A stretch of DNA of 26,602 nt from DATJHM01 sp035493895 (GTDB lineage Bacteria; Chloroflexota; Ktedonobacteria; Ktedonobacterales; Ktedonobacteraceae): the NCBI GenBank assembly GCA_035493895.1, contig DATJHM010000084.1, forward strand, positions 1-26,602, read 5' to 3'. Position 1 is the stretch's first letter, and each line of letters starts with the position of its first letter. Under the pieces are notes generated by a model, which saw only the letters and a program-made list of their open reading frames with translations, was not told the DNA's origin and made no database searches. A program made the translations under genes and the position numbers. Shown piece after piece: positions 1-7,616 of the stretch.

Positions 1-2
1 TA

Positions 3-557
3 CGCTGCACATGGACTCAGTCGAATGAGCTGCTCATCGCGTATCACGATACGGAATGGGGCGTTCCGGCCCACGATGATCGCCATCTCTTTGAGATGAT
101 TAATCTGGAGGGCGCGCAGGCGGGTTTAAGCTGGCTCACGGTCCTGAGAAAACGCGAGGCCTACCGTCAGGCATTCGATTATTTCGCGGCCGAGAAAATC
201 GCGAACTACGATGACGCAAAAAAACAGGCTCTTCTACAAAATGAGGGCATCATCCGCAATCGTCTGAAGATCAACGCCGTCATCGAAAATGCCAGAGCAT
301 TTCTCAAGGTTCAGGATGAGACTGGCAGTTTCGATACGTACATCTGGAGCTTTGTGGATGGAAAACCTCTGACCAATGCAGAGGAGCAGCAGGCAACAGC
401 AAAGAGTGTGCTCATGAGTAAGAGCTTGAGCAAGCGTGGATTTCGCTTTGTAGGTCCGACGATCTGTTATGCTTTTATGCAGGCAACAGGCATGGTGAAT
501 GACCATACCCCTGACTGCTTCCGAGCCAGCATGATTGCCAATGAGGGACGTGCATAA
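3..557 (+). CDS. tag: DNA-3-methyladenine glycosylase I, 5' end outside window
   Basis: Removes N3-methyladenine from alkylated DNA as the first step of base excision repair in the cytoplasm. The frame is open from base 3, before the first in-window ATG (96). The upstream codons read RCTWTQSNELLIAYHDTEWG, the family N-terminus with its Cys-Trp and AYHDxEWG motif, so only a few residues including the start codon are missing. LEGAQAGLSW carries the catalytic-pocket Glu and Trp. Near the C-terminus, DHTPDCFR holds the His and Cys expected of the zinc site. About 184 residues are visible, matching the usual length of about 190. It converges on the membrane-protein gene downstream. Identification is firm; only the start is unknown. 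Confidence 0.95.
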   Translation, partial: RCTWTQSNELLIAYHDTEWGVPAHDDRHLFEMINLEGAQAGLSWLTVLRKREAYRQAFDYFAAEKIANYDDAKKQALLQNEGIIRNRLKINAVIENARAFLKVQDETGSFDTYIWSFVDGKPLTNAEEQQATAKSVLMSKSLSKRGFRFVGPTICYAFMQATGMVNDHTPDCFRASMIANEGRA

Positions 558-587
558 CGGGAATGTCACGATCCTTTGCTCACAATG

Positions 588-624
588 TCACGGAAATAAG
601 GAGAATCTCGCATCATTTCCGTGA
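588..624. terminator. Inverted repeat between convergent genes, possible bidirectional terminator
   Basis: TCACGGAAAT (588-597) and ATTTCCGTGA (615-624) form a perfect 10-bp stem with a 17-nt loop. It lies between the tag stop (557) and the stop of the convergent membrane-protein gene (646). There is no long T tract on either side, so termination is inferred from position and symmetry only. Confidence 0.45.
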
Positions 625-645
625 TATTGTCCTTTGCTCATAGTA

Positions 646-1656
646 CTACACGGTGAGCTGGTGCTGCTCTCTACTGGCAGATTGGGCAGCATCATCCTCC
701 CTGCCACGAATCCTGCGCGCGAAAAGTGCCAGCATGCCGCTCATGATCAGTCCCAGAACAACCACGCCAATGCGATCGAACAGCGTATAGTGAGAAAGCA
801 GTGCACCGATCGCTGTATGCACGACCAGCGCGCCACTGGCGAGGGCCAGCAAATGCCGATCTCCCCAGCCCTGGCTCCGCGACCAGCGCCCCACCAGCCA
901 GATCATCAGCACGACGATGATCAGCGCCCCCAGCATTGGTACCAGCACAAGCAGCCCTTGCGCGAACGCAGGTTGGACGCGCCAGAGCAGGGACAACAAC
1001 GCATGCCAGATGAGCGTGGCAATGAGAGTCACCACCAGCACTACTGGGGGCTGAGGTGCATGCACCGGGAGCTTTGGTCGAGGCATTTGTCTGGGCAGCA
1101 CACCCAGCGCGACGATCACAAGCACCAACGCAATCAAGGCGGTCAGGCCGAGCAGGATAGACGACACCTGATACGAGGTACGGAAGAAGAGCCAGAGTAG
1201 CACGACGCCCAACAGATAGCAGATGCCAGTCACAATCAGGCCGAATCGATGTAGATAAGGCGTCCTGCGTTGAGCCGGAAACAGCAGTTCCGTGAGCAGA
1301 ATCGGGATGGCGGCAGTCCACACCACGTGGACCACAAGCACCGTCTCGGTATAGACTCCGTTGATCCCAAAAAGACGTGCCCCCCACTCAGACGCATGAT
1401 AGAGCGTGGGATTAAACAAACTCTGTAAGGCCAATCCTTCTTCGATCAGGCCATAGACCGCTCCCAGGATCAGAATACTTCCCCAACCACGCCCGCTACG
1501 AACAACCAGCTCGCGAATCAGAAGCACACCCGCCCCGTAGATTGGCAGCACGAAGAGCAGAGCAATGGCCTCGCTGAGCGGCGTAGAGCCCGAAAGCAAT
1601 TCTGCCACCAGCGGCGCCAGCAAAACAAGGATGAGTGCGGGTAATAAACGGCGCAT
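646..1656 (-). CDS. Polytopic integral membrane protein of unknown function
   Basis: I do not recognise a named family. The 336-residue product has about ten hydrophobic segments spread over its whole length and no soluble domain. The third segment contains GAVYGLIEEGLALQSLFNP. Its Glu-Glu pair next to a membrane helix recalls CPBP/CAAX-type intramembrane proteins, but the rest of that signature (EExxxR and the later His motifs) is not evident, so I make no functional claim. I chose the ATG at 1656 over the longer frame (1698) because AAGGAG lies 8 nt upstream of it and a basic MRR start leads straight into the first helix. The gene is transcribed alone, converging with tag. Confidence 0.75.
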   Translation of the reverse strand: MRRLLPALILVLLAPLVAELLSGSTPLSEAIALLFVLPIYGAGVLLIRELVVRSGRGWGSILILGAVYGLIEEGLALQSLFNPTLYHASEWGARLFGINGVYTETVLVVHVVWTAAIPILLTELLFPAQRRTPYLHRFGLIVTGICYLLGVVLLWLFFRTSYQVSSILLGLTALIALVLVIVALGVLPRQMPRPKLPVHAPQPPVVLVVTLIATLIWHALLSLLWRVQPAFAQGLLVLVPMLGALIIVVLMIWLVGRWSRSQGWGDRHLLALASGALVVHTAIGALLSHYTLFDRIGVVVLGLIMSGMLALFARRIRGREDDAAQSASREQHQLTV

Positions 1657-1847
1657 GTAGTCGTCTCCTTTGCATATAGAATATCGATGAAACAGCAAAT
1701 ATCGTCATATCGCTGTTTGTAACAAAAGCGCTAATGCGCTCTCACTGAGAGATCTCTTGAGAGGATAGCAAACATGTGAGGAGAGGAAACCCTTCTCTCA
1801 GGTGGTTGTGAGGGTAGTTATGGTGAGAAGAGCAGCGATCAGGCCGT
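1657..1847. other. Intergenic gap, LuxR-like gene to membrane-protein gene
   Basis: This stretch follows the 3' end of the large regulator and precedes the membrane-protein gene on the same strand. It contains a near-palindrome around 1746-1762 (CTGAGAGATCTCTTGAG) and a purine/pyrimidine-rich imperfect hairpin near 1780-1801. I see no convincing promoter hexamers or U-tract terminator. Confidence 0.35.
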
Positions 1848-4800
1848 TTAAAGGAGGTTCAGCACATGGGCCGCTTCACTGGCCTGTAGACGCGTATTGA
1901 CCCCGAGTTTGTGATAGAGATGTTTCAGGTGATCCTTGACCGTGTTGACCGATACCACCAGTTCGTGTGCGATCTCCTGATTGCTGCGCCCGGCCACCAG
2001 CAGCCTCAGCACGCGTTGCTCTTGCGCAGAAAGCGGCTCAACCAGCGCACCTGTGGAGGAGCCGTCGGGAGAGCGAAAGGCGCGCAGAATAGATTGTGCA
2101 AAAGAACGTAAAGCAGGTTCTCGCAAGGTGGGCAAGAGCTGGCGCAACAGGTGGATCAGCGGTTCCCCTTCGGAAAGGAAAAGACGAATAAGGCCCTCGC
2201 TGTGCGCCTGGGAGAGCGCCTGATGAAGTTGCTGCCGGGCTTGTGGGCTCTCCTGACGAGCGGCATATGTCAGTGCCAGCAGTATCTGGATCTCCAGGCT
2301 ATTGTGTACCTGCCATTGGGATGTTGCGACAAGCAGGCATTGCTCTAACTGCTGTTGCGCCTCTTGCGTTTCGCCCTGGGCCAGCAAGAGGCGCGCGCGG
2401 AGCATCATTGCCTTCACATGGTACTGGCCTGTAGGAGGCTCCTGATCATTCCCGGTCAGCCCTTCGAGACTGCGCTGCGCACCTTGCAGATCGCCAGTCA
2501 TCAGTTGGAGCCGACCCTGCCAGATCAAGATATCGTAATACAAAAATACCGTCCAGGGTGTCGAATTTGTTTGCAGGCGGACGAGCAATGTGGCGAGTTG
2601 CTGTTGGGCAGTGGTGATCTGCCCTCGTGCATAGTCCAGCAGTGCAATCTGGAAGAGTGCCGCATTGCTGAGCCGCTGTTCTTGACGCTGCCCCAGTTCA
2701 AGCGCTTCATGCGCCTGCTGTCCGGCACGTGCCAGATCGTTCCATGCAAACGCAAGCCTGACCAGACCAAGCAATGCCCCGACAACACCCTCATCATTTT
2801 CCTGCTCGCGGGCACAGGTTATCGCCTGACGATAGTATTCAGCCGCCTGGTGCAACTCACCTCGGGCGGCACAGCTTTCCCCTAGCAGTAAAAGCGTTTC
2901 GCACGTGAAGCGCTGTCCACCAACGGCCAGACTGCACACATATGCTTCCTGGAGCAACCGCTTGACCTCGCCGAAAGAGCCATCGTAGATCGCTTTCAAG
3001 CCAAGAATAAACAGGCTGACGCCGCGCCACACCTGTATCTCCGGCCTGTTCGCCCCCTCATGCTCCGAGTCTCTCTTCGGCAACCAGACAAGGGCCTGTT
3101 GCGCGTAGTCCGCCGCACGGGTAAACGGATGCTGTGGCAGGACACTGAGCGCGCGGATGGCGTACAAGCCACCGAGCCAGACCAGATTGTGCTGCTTGCG
3201 CCAGTCTTCCGTGCGCATCTGCAACAGAGCTTCAATGCGCTCCCAGGTCTCCTCAGGAAGAGCGGCATCTTCGCGCCCCTGGGGAAAACGCAGCAAAAGC
3301 GCAAAGAGCAAACTGAGGGCAGGATAGCGGCTCAATACCTCTTGCGGCAATCGGGAGAGCCAGCGGTACAGTATCGACGGCTCCCATTGATAGCCATCGG
3401 TCGTAGATTGCTCGATGATCCGCGCGGCATGTGGGGCATCATCTGCCAGTAAAGCCGCATCGATCGCCTCTGCTGGCATCCTATGCTGCTCGTACCAGTC
3501 GCTGGCACGCTTCGCCAATGTCCGCAATGCTTCCTCACCCAGACTACGGCTGGCCTCCCGACGGAGCGCCTCGGCCCAGAGCGCATGCGAGCGATACCAC
3601 GGCCCCGCTGCATCCGTCTCGTCCAGCGCTTCCAGAAAGAGACCGGCTCGCTCTATCTCTGCTAAGAGCGTGGCACTATCGCTTCTACCGGTAACCGCGT
3701 CACAAAGTGAGCCATTCAGGGATTTGAGCAGGCTGGTCTGGAGGAGAAAACGCTGTCGTGGCTCGGGCTGAGCGTGCAGGATCTCGACGACAAAGTAATT
3801 CAGCAGTGGTCCAGTGGGCGTTGAAGACTCGGAGGGGGCAGAGTGTGTGCTCAGGGAGCGGAGCAAAGCTTCGACGTCCCGCTCTGTTCGCTGCCCCTGT
3901 AGTATGAGAGAGAGCAGGCGTAATCCTGCGGCCCATCCTTCCAGGGAGGCATCAAGCAGCGTGAGCGCTTCGGCAGAGAGTGGAGCCTGGATCGTCTGCT
4001 GTAGAAAAATGACCGTCTCTTCATGTGAGAAGCGGAGATCAGCCGCATGCAGTTCGCAGAGTTCTCCCCTGGCACGCCAGCGCAGCAACGGAAAGGGCGG
4101 TTCCGTTCGTGAGAGCAGCACGACATGAAACGTCGTGGGCAGATGGTCAAGAAAAAAGACCAGCGTCTCGTGGACGGTAGCTTCCACAATCACATGATAA
4201 TTATCCAATACGAGCAATCCAGAATGCTCCTGCTGGCCAAGATCGTTCAGTAGCAATGTCAAAACCGTTCCCAGCGATGGCACGGCGACAGGCGACGTCA
4301 TAGGAGATGTGAGCAAAGCTAATGCCTCCTCTCCCAGCGACTTCTGCGATGTCTGGCAGGCGGCAATGACATAGCGCCAGAAACGGAGCGGATCGTTGTC
4401 GCTAGCATCGAGCGATACCCAGCCAACCGCTGAGAACGTGTGAGCGGCACGACCTCTGGCGAGCCATTGGGCCACCAGCGTCGTTTTGCCGAAGCCAGCC
4501 GGTGTCTGAAGCAGCGTAAGAGGGTGTGGAAGTTCTGTCCCCAGCAGAGCAAAGAGCGGCTCTCGTTCGATCAGTGGAACCGGGAGACGTGGCGGATGCA
4601 GTTTGGAGGCCAGCAGCACGCTTCGCGGCTCCAGCATGCGCTGCGAGAAAGAGAACGTCTGGGCGGATTGGGGAAGGGCCGTCCCTTTCTTCTGTCGTGG
4701 CACGCCCTGGCGCGGAGATGAGGAGGGGTCAGCAAGGAGAGCTGCAACCGCCTCCAGACGAGCAAGAGAGAGATCCTGCGTTCGACCGAGATAGCGCTTG

Positions 4801-5048
4801 ATAGTTTTTCCGTGCAGAGAGCGATACCCATACCAGTACGAGCCGCCACGCTGCACACGTTCTTTGAGCAGAGTACAACGTATGCCCGCCCGACCGGAGA
4901 AAGCAAATGAGCCAATGCCTTCAAGCCACTCAAACCAGGCACGGGTATCTGGAGAAGGGGGAGCAGCCGCAGACATCTGGTCAGCATGGATTTCGTATCT
5001 GTCTGTTTCCGCTGACCATTGCACGTGATAGGTAGCGTGTCTGGGCAT
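1848..5048 (-). CDS. MalT-like STAND ATPase regulator with C-terminal LuxR HTH
   Basis: A 1066-residue cytoplasmic transcription activator of the MalT/STAND class, in which ligand and ATP binding drive oligomerisation and DNA binding. Walker A is TPAGFGKTT (about 182-190) inside an NB-ARC-like domain that begins near 145 (LLASKLHPPRLP). A Walker-B-like LLVLDNYH follows near 280. Residues of about 530-1000 are helical TPR-like repeats. The last 61 residues are a LuxR HTH (LSAQEQRVLRLLVAGRSNQE ... VNTVKDHLKHLYHKLGV). Residues 1-125 are an extra N-terminal module with FAFSGRAGIRCTLLKERV and YWYGYRSLHGKTIKRYLG, absent from MalT itself; it may bind DNA or a ligand. The start has GAGGGGAG just upstream. 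The inducer is unknown, and no obvious target operon adjoins it except the MFS gene upstream on the same strand. Confidence 0.9.
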   Translation of the reverse strand: MPRHATYHVQWSAETDRYEIHADQMSAAAPPSPDTRAWFEWLEGIGSFAFSGRAGIRCTLLKERVQRGGSYWYGYRSLHGKTIKRYLGRTQDLSLARLEAVAALLADPSSSPRQGVPRQKKGTALPQSAQTFSFSQRMLEPRSVLLASKLHPPRLPVPLIEREPLFALLGTELPHPLTLLQTPAGFGKTTLVAQWLARGRAAHTFSAVGWVSLDASDNDPLRFWRYVIAACQTSQKSLGEEALALLTSPMTSPVAVPSLGTVLTLLLNDLGQQEHSGLLVLDNYHVIVEATVHETLVFFLDHLPTTFHVVLLSRTEPPFPLLRWRARGELCELHAADLRFSHEETVIFLQQTIQAPLSAEALTLLDASLEGWAAGLRLLSLILQGQRTERDVEALLRSLSTHSAPSESSTPTGPLLNYFVVEILHAQPEPRQRFLLQTSLLKSLNGSLCDAVTGRSDSATLLAEIERAGLFLEALDETDAAGPWYRSHALWAEALRREASRSLGEEALRTLAKRASDWYEQHRMPAEAIDAALLADDAPHAARIIEQSTTDGYQWEPSILYRWLSRLPQEVLSRYPALSLLFALLLRFPQGREDAALPEETWERIEALLQMRTEDWRKQHNLVWLGGLYAIRALSVLPQHPFTRAADYAQQALVWLPKRDSEHEGANRPEIQVWRGVSLFILGLKAIYDGSFGEVKRLLQEAYVCSLAVGGQRFTCETLLLLGESCAARGELHQAAEYYRQAITCAREQENDEGVVGALLGLVRLAFAWNDLARAGQQAHEALELGQRQEQRLSNAALFQIALLDYARGQITTAQQQLATLLVRLQTNSTPWTVFLYYDILIWQGRLQLMTGDLQGAQRSLEGLTGNDQEPPTGQYHVKAMMLRARLLLAQGETQEAQQQLEQCLLVATSQWQVHNSLEIQILLALTYAARQESPQARQQLHQALSQAHSEGLIRLFLSEGEPLIHLLRQLLPTLREPALRSFAQSILRAFRSPDGSSTGALVEPLSAQEQRVLRLLVAGRSNQEIAHELVVSVNTVKDHLKHLYHKLGVNTRLQASEAAHVLNLL

Positions 5049-5103
5049 TCACTCCCCTCTCTGATATGCAAAAAAATCTTGTTATTCCCTAATGCAAAAA
5101 CAC

Positions 5104-5132
5104 TTGACCTGCTCGTTTTTCGTGTGTATACT
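5104..5132 (+). promoter_or_regulatory. Orphan sigma-70-like promoter on the plus strand
   Basis: TTGACC (5104-5109), a 17-bp spacer and TATACT (5127-5132) closely match the -35/-10 consensus. No plus-strand gene lies downstream; transcription would run through the gap and antisense to the 3' end of the MFS gene. It could make a small RNA or oppose the LuxR-like gene's own promoter. Confidence 0.45.
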
Positions 5133-5211
5133 CTCCCTCTGGGGGCTGCTGGAACAACATCCTTTGACGACCCGCTTGAGGGTACTGAAACTAACATGTT
5201 TCCTGGGGCAA

Positions 5212-5240
5212 AGTATACCATATGGATATTTGTTAGGGAA
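5212..5240 (-). promoter_or_regulatory. Candidate extended -10 promoter for the LuxR-like gene
   Basis: Read on the minus strand, TGGTATACT gives an extended -10 (TGn plus TATACT at 5217-5212). A weak -35, TTCCCT, lies 17 bp upstream inside the right arm of the inverted repeat. It would give a 5' leader of roughly 160 nt ahead of the start at 5048. Confidence 0.4.
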
Positions 5241-5404
5241 TAAAAAGGGGATAGCATAGCATCTCACTTTTCAGCGATCACGACATTTTTACTCCTCGTT
5301 TTCCCGCTAAGGATTTTGAGTCTGATGTTGGCCTGAAAACGCTCCGCCAGGCTTGAGTTCCTGTGATGGTGGGTCCCGGGCCTGCCTGTGTTTTTCGGCG
5401 GCCT

Positions 5405-6754
5405 TCACCTTGGCGCGTGCTCCGAGCGCATCTTGACCGGGCGACGAACAAAGAGAGCACGCACCGAAAGATGCGCTTCGAGCCAGAACAGAAGCGGGCC
5501 TACGATAAGCACCGGCCCCATCAGCGCTATCCATGTGTGCGATGGACCGGTGGCGTTGAGCCAGACGAACATTGCCGGAGCGATGGCACCGGCGATTCCC
5601 CAGGCAAGCTCAAAGAGAGCCATATAACGCCCCAGCGTTTGAGCGGGACTACAGGCCGCCGCCAGAGCCGCCGACATACTGCCAGCGATCATGCCCGCAA
5701 AGGCATAGATAGCAACCGCGCCAAACAGGTAGGGGATGAGCAGGACCCTCGGGATCAGCGGGGCCAGCGCAAATAACAGACAACCTACGATCCATAGCAG
5801 GCAGGCAACGAACAGGGAGCGGGTGCGGCGAAAGGGCTCCAGGAACCGCACCATCACGGTCTGCGTACAGATCACCAGCAGACTGTTGAAGGCGAACAAT
5901 GATCCCACCGTTACGGTTGAAAGCTTCAGGGTCTCTATCGCGTAGATCGGCAACCCAAGCGACATCATCAGGGGGCAGAGTGCGAAGACGACATTGCACG
6001 CGACCAGTACAAGGAACGGACGATCCGCCAGGACAACGCGATATCCAACCTGCTCGTCCGCGAGAGTACGCCCACGAAGCGAATCATCGGCCTGATCGTT
6101 TGGCAGAACTTCAACCCGATCGCTGAATAGATCTTCAACCGGATCGTTGGGCTGATGGGGGGCTCTATGCCAGCAGAGCGCGAGAGCCATCAGAAGGAAA
6201 CTGCATACGTCTGCCAGGATGAGCACTCGATAGCCATTGAAGCTACCAAATGTCACAATGAGGCCCGCCAGCAGGCCACCCACGATCAGCCCGACGTTCT
6301 GTATCGTCCCCACAAATCCAAACCAGCGGTCTCGCTCATCGTAGCCCGCGACTTCGGCGATCAGCGTCGTGGCGGACGCATAGAAGATACGATTGCCTGC
6401 CGTGACAAGAAATGCCGTTGCAAAGAGCAGCGGGATAGTGCGAACGAAGAGGTAGCCCAGGAAGCCTGTCGCCTGAAGGAGTTGGCTCACGATCACCAGC
6501 GGCCTGGCCCCGAAGCGATCAACCAGGCTGCCAGTAAGCGGGTTCATTGGCAGAGTCAGCATGGTAGCGATAGTGAACGCGACCCCAATGGCTGGCAGGT
6601 CGAGTTGCGCAATCTTCTGGAAATACAGCAATGAGAAGGGCTGGTAGAGTCCGGTGCCAAGCGCGTCTATGAGAAATGCAAGGACAAGGACCTCGCGCCC
6701 TCGCATCCTGGGGATTCCTGATAGTTGTAAGAACCGTGAGAGTCGTGGTAGCAT
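5405..6754 (-). CDS. MFS transporter, 12 predicted membrane helices
   Basis: A 449-residue inner-membrane secondary transporter of the major facilitator superfamily, probably a drug/metabolite exporter of the MdtH/TetA-like type. About twelve hydrophobic segments are visible in two halves, split by a hydrophilic loop rich in Asp/Glu (around residues 200-235, HQPNDPVEDLFSDRVEVLPN). The loop after helix 2 contains GSLVDRFGARP, the MFS GxLxDRxGxRP signature, and the matching position of the second half is less conserved. AGGGGGTG lies directly before the start codon. It is transcribed alone from a strong promoter (6843-6871), divergent from the broken lacI gene. The substrate cannot be told from sequence. 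Confidence 0.9.
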   Translation of the reverse strand: MLPRLSRFLQLSGIPRMRGREVLVLAFLIDALGTGLYQPFSLLYFQKIAQLDLPAIGVAFTIATMLTLPMNPLTGSLVDRFGARPLVIVSQLLQATGFLGYLFVRTIPLLFATAFLVTAGNRIFYASATTLIAEVAGYDERDRWFGFVGTIQNVGLIVGGLLAGLIVTFGSFNGYRVLILADVCSFLLMALALCWHRAPHQPNDPVEDLFSDRVEVLPNDQADDSLRGRTLADEQVGYRVVLADRPFLVLVACNVVFALCPLMMSLGLPIYAIETLKLSTVTVGSLFAFNSLLVICTQTVMVRFLEPFRRTRSLFVACLLWIVGCLLFALAPLIPRVLLIPYLFGAVAIYAFAGMIAGSMSAALAAACSPAQTLGRYMALFELAWGIAGAIAPAMFVWLNATGPSHTWIALMGPVLIVGPLLFWLEAHLSVRALFVRRPVKMRSEHAPR

Positions 6755-6770
6755 AACACCCCCTGTACGT

Positions 6771-6790
6771 CTTTCGTGAACTTTCGTGAA
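6771..6790. repeat. Tandem 10-bp repeat upstream of the MFS start
   Basis: CTTTCGTGAA occurs twice in tandem, 17-36 bp before the MFS start codon, in the leader downstream of its promoter. It could be a regulator site; nothing else supports that. Confidence 0.4.
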
Positions 6791-6842
6791 GCACGCGGGA
6801 CAGAGCCAGGGGTGCCTTACCTTTTATTGTATCTTTGAGCCC

Positions 6843-6871
6843 ATCCTACCTCGATTAAGGCGGCCTGTCAA
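6843..6871 (-). promoter_or_regulatory. Sigma-70-like promoter for the MFS gene
   Basis: On the minus strand, TTGACA (6871-6866) is followed after exactly 17 bp by TAGGAT (6848-6843). The -35 is perfect and the -10 has two mismatches. It lies about 90 bp upstream of the MFS start. Confidence 0.55.
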
Positions 6872-6961
6872 GGGCCTTACCATAGATTTGAGATAGGTTA
6901 ACGAAACCGCCGCCACTGATGGGAAAGGAGCTTCTCGCAGTTCCCTATCAACTCATTCCCC

Positions 6962-6989
6962 TTGACAAGAACATCCTCTAGTCTATACA
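6962..6989 (+). promoter_or_regulatory. Sigma-70-like promoter of the lacI remnant
   Basis: TTGACA (6962-6967) and TATACA (6984-6989) are separated by 16 bp. The promoter drives toward the lacI pseudogene and the methyltransferase and looks intact although the regulator is broken. Confidence 0.6.
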
Positions 6990-6998
6990 CTTCACTCT

Positions 6999-7054
6999 AT
7001 GCACACGTGCGCATAACAAAATCATCTTGTAAGAGCTGATGCACACATATGCAC
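6999..7054 (+). promoter_or_regulatory. Candidate LacI-type operators, two half-site repeats
   Basis: ATGCACACGTGCGCAT (6999-7014) is a near-perfect palindrome centred on CG, the form typical of LacI-family operators. The half-site ATGCACAC recurs at 7039-7046 as part of ATGCACACATATGCAC, 40 bp on, close to four helical turns. Both lie just downstream of the -10, so binding would block the promoter. Autoregulation by the now-broken LacI protein is the natural reading. Confidence 0.45.
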
Positions 7055-7091
7055 CATTCACCCTCTGGCATCTGACAAGGAGGCCTTTTGC

Positions 7092-7616
7092 GTGCGACAA
7101 CAGGAAGTATCGATCGCGGCATCGCCCGTTCAGCCGAGGTTTCCCATACGACCGGTATCGCGTGCCCTGTGTGGCAACTCGCTGATCAGTGCAGATACGC
7201 GAGAGCGGATTGAGCGTCTGGCGCGTGAGATGGGCTATACGCCGAACGCCATCGCGCAGAGCCTGCAAACGCAGCAGACCGGCACGATTGGGCTGGTAGT
7301 AACTACCATTGCCGATCCCTTCCTCGGTGATGTCGTCAGGGACGTTGAAACGGTCGCGCGCGAAGCGGGCCTCAGTGTTTTTCTCAGCGCATCATATAAC
7401 CAGCCAGAACAAGAGATGGCGATCATTGAGACGTTCCGGCATCGTTGCCGCACAATTTTGCTGATACATTGCATCTCCCGAAAGTTGATCAACTGCTGTC
7501 AGATCCCATCGGCGCTACAACCTGTTATCTCGATATGCTGGCTTGTAGCGCGCAATCGCTTGCCAAGCTACGATGCACAAGATTTTGAAATCATAAGGCA
7601 GGGAAGGAACGCATGA
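7092..7616 (+). pseudogene. LacI-family regulator, frameshifted and truncated
   Basis: Remnant of a LacI-type DNA-binding repressor. From the GTG at 7092 (AAGGAGG 8 nt upstream) the frame gives MRQQEVSI, 13 nonsense residues, then a clean LacI stretch: VSRALCGNSLISADTRERIERLAREMGYTPNAIAQSL and the start of the effector domain (TGTIGLVVTTIADPFLGDVV). In the alternative frame the 13 codons read GIARSAEVSHTT, the missing first helices of the HTH. Two opposite single-base indels, near 7118 and near 7153, therefore restore frame but scramble the DNA-reading helix. Similarity stops after ETFRHR (about 7445), so most of the effector domain is lost. The stop overlaps the methyltransferase start. A sequencing error could explain the indels but not the truncation. 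Confidence 0.85.

Larger units (their letters stand above)
5049..5404. other. Intergenic region with opposed promoters and an 11-bp inverted repeat
   Basis: This 356-bp gap lies between the MFS stop and the LuxR-like start. An 11-bp inverted repeat, TTATTCCCTAA (5082-5092) and TTAGGGAATAA (5233-5243), brackets two promoter-like sequences facing each other (listed separately). Bases 5250-5404 show no credible gene; short ORFs there have no ribosome site or recognisable product. Confidence 0.5.

Noticed and set aside
634..1200. 188-codon plus-strand ORF, His/Gln-rich
   Set aside because: It is antisense to the membrane-protein gene, of biased composition and without a family match.
4571..5257. 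228-codon minus-strand ORF overlapping the LuxR-like start
   Set aside because: It is an alternative frame overlapping the N-terminal part of the regulator, with no ribosome site or recognisable domain.
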